Assembly: GCA_916700875.1 (NCBI GenBank)
Contig: CAKAKS010000004.1
Coordinates: 10,684,534-10,748,533 of the forward strand
Reading direction: 5' to 3'
Length of the DNA: 64,000 nt
Source: Sebastes aleutianus
Lineage: Eukaryota; Chordata; Actinopteri; Perciformes; Sebastidae
Positions 60,415 to 64,000 of this stretch are shown piece by piece. The position numbers and the translations under genes were made by a program. The notes beneath the pieces were generated by a model. That model was not told the origin of the DNA. It did not search any database and saw only the letters and a program-made list of their open reading frames with translations. How positions within the stretch are numbered: the first letter of the stretch is position 1; the number at the start of each line of letters is the position of its first letter.

Positions 60415-61789
60415 GGATGTCCGATGAGCCAGTGCCATAACTGTTCCTCAGTGTCAGTAAATACAAAACAATTACTTGGAAAGCAATGGGTTTTTTCTCT
60501 ACCTTTACTCAATGTTAAACAGTCAAAACCCACAACCAGTGGGTGCAGAGACATTGTGACTTATCAAAACAGGTGTAACTAATAACAGCTGCATTTCATT
60601 TAGGTGTGCCAGTGCAGGGGCTCTGTTATTGTGCAGGCTGGCGTACTGGCATCGCTTACTGGCACAGCGAAATGGAATGACTCCATCATTAATGTTATTA
60701 GTCACACCTGTGATTTTCCTGCCATGAGAAGGGTCTGTCATGCCTATTTTAAAATACAGTGGTGCTACAGACGTAACTGGATGGTTTGTGGAACCAAAAC
60801 CAAAACCACCACAGCACAAAACTACTGCCAAGGAGCCACAGATTAAATTATTGATGGAGCATAGTTTCATTCTGTTGTGGAATGTCAGGGCTTTACTTCA
60901 TTGCCGGAGGTGTTCCACAACGAAGGTGAGTCTTTCCTCTTCCCACTGACTTGCACATTTGGCTCATTGAGGAGAATGGCAGTCAGCCAGCTGGTGTGAT
61001 ATGGTCTTTACTGGGGTTCTGGTTGCTCAGGAGCCAAACTCTGGTGACTCATCTCCACTCAGGAGGGGAGATGCCAGACACAGTCGTGGTGTTTGTCAGT
61101 GAGAGTGAAAATAACCATCTGCGGGCCATCTCGCTAGCATCTTTTATTTACCGACACCACCCTGTCTGGCCTGCTGTCTGTCTGCTGGCTAGCTGACTGG
61201 CTGATAAACTGACTGGATGTTTGATTTGCAGGCTGTCTGCATCGCTCACTGACTTTGTAAGCTGACTTTCTAAGGGCTCGCTTACCCTTAACGTCTGTCT
61301 GATTAACTCTAAGTGACATTACTGTAAATATTTGCTTTAAAAGAAACCTGCTAAAAGCTGTAAAACACTAAATATAGGATGGAATTTGCACTGCAGACGT
61401 GTACATGCACCGATGTGTGCATACAGAATGTGTGGGTCTAACTAAAGCTAACGCAGCTTTGGATCTCCACGTCAAATATGAAAAGTGAAAGGCTGAGACT
61501 AGTGGTAAATTGTAAAGTAAGAGACTCTGTGTTTAAATCCCGCTCTCAAATCAGTTTATTATTTAGTCTTCTGCTGAAGTCTGGGCTGCTGTATTGACAA
61601 AATCGCGTCCCCATGGTCTTTTCTCACTAAAATGTGCAGACCAATTTCCTGATTTCTCTCACTTTTTATCTCTCTCTTTCTCTCTCTGTGCTCTTAGCTC
61701 AGACACGAAAGAGGCACAGAGGTTTTTATTGATGATTTAAAACAATTTCAATTAATGTCACAGACGTACATTTTATAGATGGCTCAATT

Positions 61790-62060
61790 TGGAAGTGTCA
61801 AATGATGCGTCTATTATCGCCCCTAGTGTATCCATCCCTTATGATGAATTGCAGCGAAGAGAAAAGACAGATCTAAACGTTATGTGTTTTCTTTCCAAGT
61901 GAATAATTGCAAGAGAGTCTCATCCCTTTGAAAATGAACTAGTCAGAGACACGCCTCACATTCCTGTATCCTGAATAAAGTAATTAAAATCGTGATAAGT
62001 GGGGCATCACATTTTAACGAGTCTACCAGGACCCCTATTTGTGAAGTGACATACTGGCAG
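61790..62060. other. Unique block resembling a conserved non-coding element
   Basis: Non-repetitive; includes CCAAGTGAATAATTGCAAGA and TGAATAAAGTAATTAAAATCG. No ORF. Texture-based only. Confidence 0.22.
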
Positions 62061-62336
62061 GGACACAGGTGAGAAGTGTGACTCTGTATGTGTGTGTGTT
62101 GCAGACTAATTGCTGTATTTATTTAGTCTCCAGATTTTGGTATTCATTCAAGCACCCACTGTATTCACAGCATTGTAGACACAGGGTTGCTGGGCACGCT
62201 GACTGACTGACGTGTTTAAAGGGTTGCTTCCATCTGATTAACTGTCATACCATCTGTCATTTCTACTCGCTCTCTTTTCATTCTCTTTTAAACCACAAAT
62301 AAATTAAAACAGGACAATAAGTCTATCAGTATAAAT

Positions 62337-63051
62337 TAGGGCTGTCAATCGATTAAAATATTTAATTGCGATTAATCACATAATTAATCGCAAATTAATT
62401 GCACATTTTTTATATGTTCAAAATGTATCTTAAAGGGAGATTTGTCAAGTAATTAATACTCTTAACATGGGAGTGGGCAAATATGCTTGTTTTATACAAA
62501 TGTATATGTATATATTTATTATTGGAAATCAATTAACAACGCAAATCAATGACAAATATTGTGCAGAAACCCTCACAGGTACTAAATTTAGCATAAAAAA
62601 TATGCTCAAATTATAACATGGCAAACTCTAGCCCAACTGGCAACAACAGCTGTCAGTGTGTCAGTGTGCTGACTTGACTATGACTTGCCCTAAAACTGCA
62701 TGTGATTATCATAAAGTGTGCATGTCTGTAAAGGGGAGACTCATGGGTACCCATAGAACCCATTTTCATTCACATATCTTGAGGTCAGAGGTCAAGGGAC
62801 CCCTGAAAAAATGGCTTTGCCAATTTTTCCTCGACAAAATTTAGTGCAAGTTTGGAGCGTTATTTATCTTCCTTCGCGGCAAGCTAGTATGACATGGTTG
62901 GTACTATCCTTGGATTCCTTAGGTTTTGTAGTTTCATATGAGCCCGATACAACCTCCAAAAGATTGATTGTATTAATGCGTTAAAGAAATTGGTGGCGTT
63001 AAAACAAATTTGCGTTAACGCGATATTATTGTGTTAACTTCAACAGCCCTA
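62337..63051. mobile_element. 715-bp hAT-like MITE, intact, with perfect 8-bp target duplication
   Basis: Termini TAGGGCTGTCAATCG / TTCAACAGCCCTA are inverted and the element is flanked by GTATAAAT on both sides (62329-62336, 63052-63059). The body matches the copy at 44571. Non-coding. It lies only about 0.4 kb before the delta-catenin coding exon. Confidence 0.88.
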
Positions 63052-63468
63052 GTATAAATAATTTAAAAGCACCAAGAAGCTGATATAGTCTAAAGAAATA
63101 AACAAAATCTCTTAACTTAACTAGAAATCCCAGTCTCTCAATGCTCTTTGTGAAAAATGGACCATATGACAGAAATGCAATCATTGAATAACTCCTACGT
63201 TGTTGCTACAATACTGTTTCTCTGTTTCTCCGAATCAAAGTGGAATTGATTGGATAATCCTGTATCTATGCAGCAGCAGAGATCTCCCGTCCCTTTTAAA
63301 TTTATTGAGCTGACTGTAGGCTTTACAACTGGACTGGTATTGATATGACCTATTTTTACTTGCCCTTTTTTCGTTTTATAACTGCTTAAAACTTTTAAAA
63401 CATTGTACTTTTAAAACTGCAAGCGCCGTAATCATGTTTCTTCTTTGTGTGGGTTTTGTTCACATTAG

Positions 63469-63599
63469 CAATGCCGGTGCCAGAGCAGCCTGCGGAGCAG
63501 GAGAAGGGGGCCATGGTTGCCCCTGTGATGCCAGCCTCCAATGGGGACAGATCTGAGACAGAGACGACCTCCTCCATCCTCGCCTCTGTCAAAGAGCAG
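63469..63599 (+). CDS. ctnnd2: Delta-catenin (CTNND2-type) first coding exon
   Basis: The exon follows acceptor CACATTAG and ends AAAGAGCAG|GTAGGA (donor at 63600). ATG at 63471 opens 43 codons in phase 0: MPVPEQPAEQEKG at the start and SNGDRSETETTSSILASVKE at the end. This matches the N-terminus of the p120/delta-catenin family, where SILASVKEQ leads into the coiled coil (next exon, beyond the window). SNGD.SETETTS is nearer CTNND2 than PKP4, though the MPVPEQ start resembles both. The two bases before the ATG (CA) fit the phase of the human isoform, which reads an Ala just before MPVP, so an alternative upstream coding exon is possible. Delta-catenins bind cadherin juxtamembrane regions and act at adherens junctions and synapses. 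Confidence 0.87.
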
Positions 63600-64000
63600 G
63601 TAGGAACTACCCATTTTACTTGTGTGTCGTACAAACCTGTGTTGTGTATAACTTTGATAAGAAAGGCACATTTCGGTTGCCTTTCCTCCTCTCTCTCCCC
63701 CTCACAGCCCTTGAAGAGCTTGCTAAGAGGCGGGTCAGGAGGTTGTCACTGTTATTCAGGGGAAAAGGCGCTCCGCTGCCTTGAAGTGTTTAAAAGAAAC
63801 CAAAGATTGATTGGTGCCAAGGGAATACGAGAGTGTAATGGATGGAAATGATGGAGATTACGGGGCGAGAGCTGTAGCCAAGTACACATAATTGAAAAAG
63901 TCATTAAAATCAAGGCAATTACTCGACGGGGAGCATTGGAAGGTAGCTGCAGCGCTGCGAGAGGACAGGCAGAATCATGATGCTGCCTGGTTTCAGGTTA
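63600..64000 (+). other. ctnnd2: Intron after the first delta-catenin coding exon
   Basis: Sequence after the donor. The open frame continues through the donor to 63851 but loses similarity at once, so the exon ends at 63599. Nothing else is seen. Confidence 0.7.

Larger units (their letters stand above)
21362..63468 (+). other. ctnnd2: Proposed first intron of the delta-catenin gene (42.1 kb)
   Basis: Bounded by GTAAGT at 21362 and a T-rich tract ending CACATTAG at 63461-63468. I found no host protein-coding exon within. The content is repeats, nested DNA transposons, microsatellites and unique blocks. Very long introns are usual for CTNND2 in vertebrates. Parts may hold unrecognised exons or non-coding genes. 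Confidence 0.45.

Noticed and set aside
61500..61560. tRNA-like T-arm sequence
   Set aside because: No A or B box pair or cloverleaf can be drawn; no tRNA or rRNA gene was found in the window.
63447..63851. 134-codon ORF read as a single exon
   Set aside because: Only 63471-63599 matches delta-catenin; a donor follows AAAGAGCAG and similarity stops there.

Overview
The window is nuclear DNA from a teleost fish, probably a percomorph. It has intron-split genes with GT/AG splice sites, long AT-rich non-coding stretches, CA/TG microsatellites, and several DNA-transposon families typical of teleosts (hAT, piggyBac-like, PIF/Harbinger, Tc1). There is no sign of a prokaryote or virus. Nearly all open frames of 60-180 codons are chance or repeat-derived; the real coding exons are short and had to be found from splice sites and conserved protein motifs.

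Three genes are supported. (1) Positions 271-406, + strand: the last coding exon of zc2hc1a, ending in its conserved CxxC zinc ribbon, followed by a 3' UTR to about 1.69 kb. (2) Positions 3.25-8.76 kb, - strand: a complete interleukin-7 gene (il7) of five coding exons, assembled by hand, all phase 0 and together 152 residues: signal peptide, six cysteines after it and four N-glycosylation sequons. zc2hc1a and il7 face each other tail to tail, as in human 8q21, which independently supports both calls. (3) Positions 63469-63599, + strand: the first coding exon of a p120/delta-catenin family gene, best matched to ctnnd2. A CpG-rich promoter with a probable non-coding first exon lies at 20.8-21.36 kb, so 21.36-63.47 kb would be its first intron.

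Layout: 1-406 end of zc2hc1a; 0.4-3.2 kb the two 3' UTRs and the gap between them; 3.2-9.2 kb il7 with transposon-filled introns and a 5' region carrying upstream ORFs; 9.2-20.8 kb gene-free intergenic DNA with repeats; 20.8-21.4 kb CpG-island promoter; 21.4-63.5 kb intron with repeats, nested transposons and several unique blocks that look like conserved non-coding elements.

The main points of interest are: the hand-built il7 gene, with a cysteine layout differing from the human protein and upstream ORFs ending three bases before its start; an adjacent NF-kB + ISRE pair beside a + strand splice donor in il7 intron 1, suggesting an inducible antisense transcript; a clear hAT element with a perfect 8-bp target duplication and a second element nested in it; two copies of one repeat, each broken by a different later insertion; and several near-perfect hairpins.
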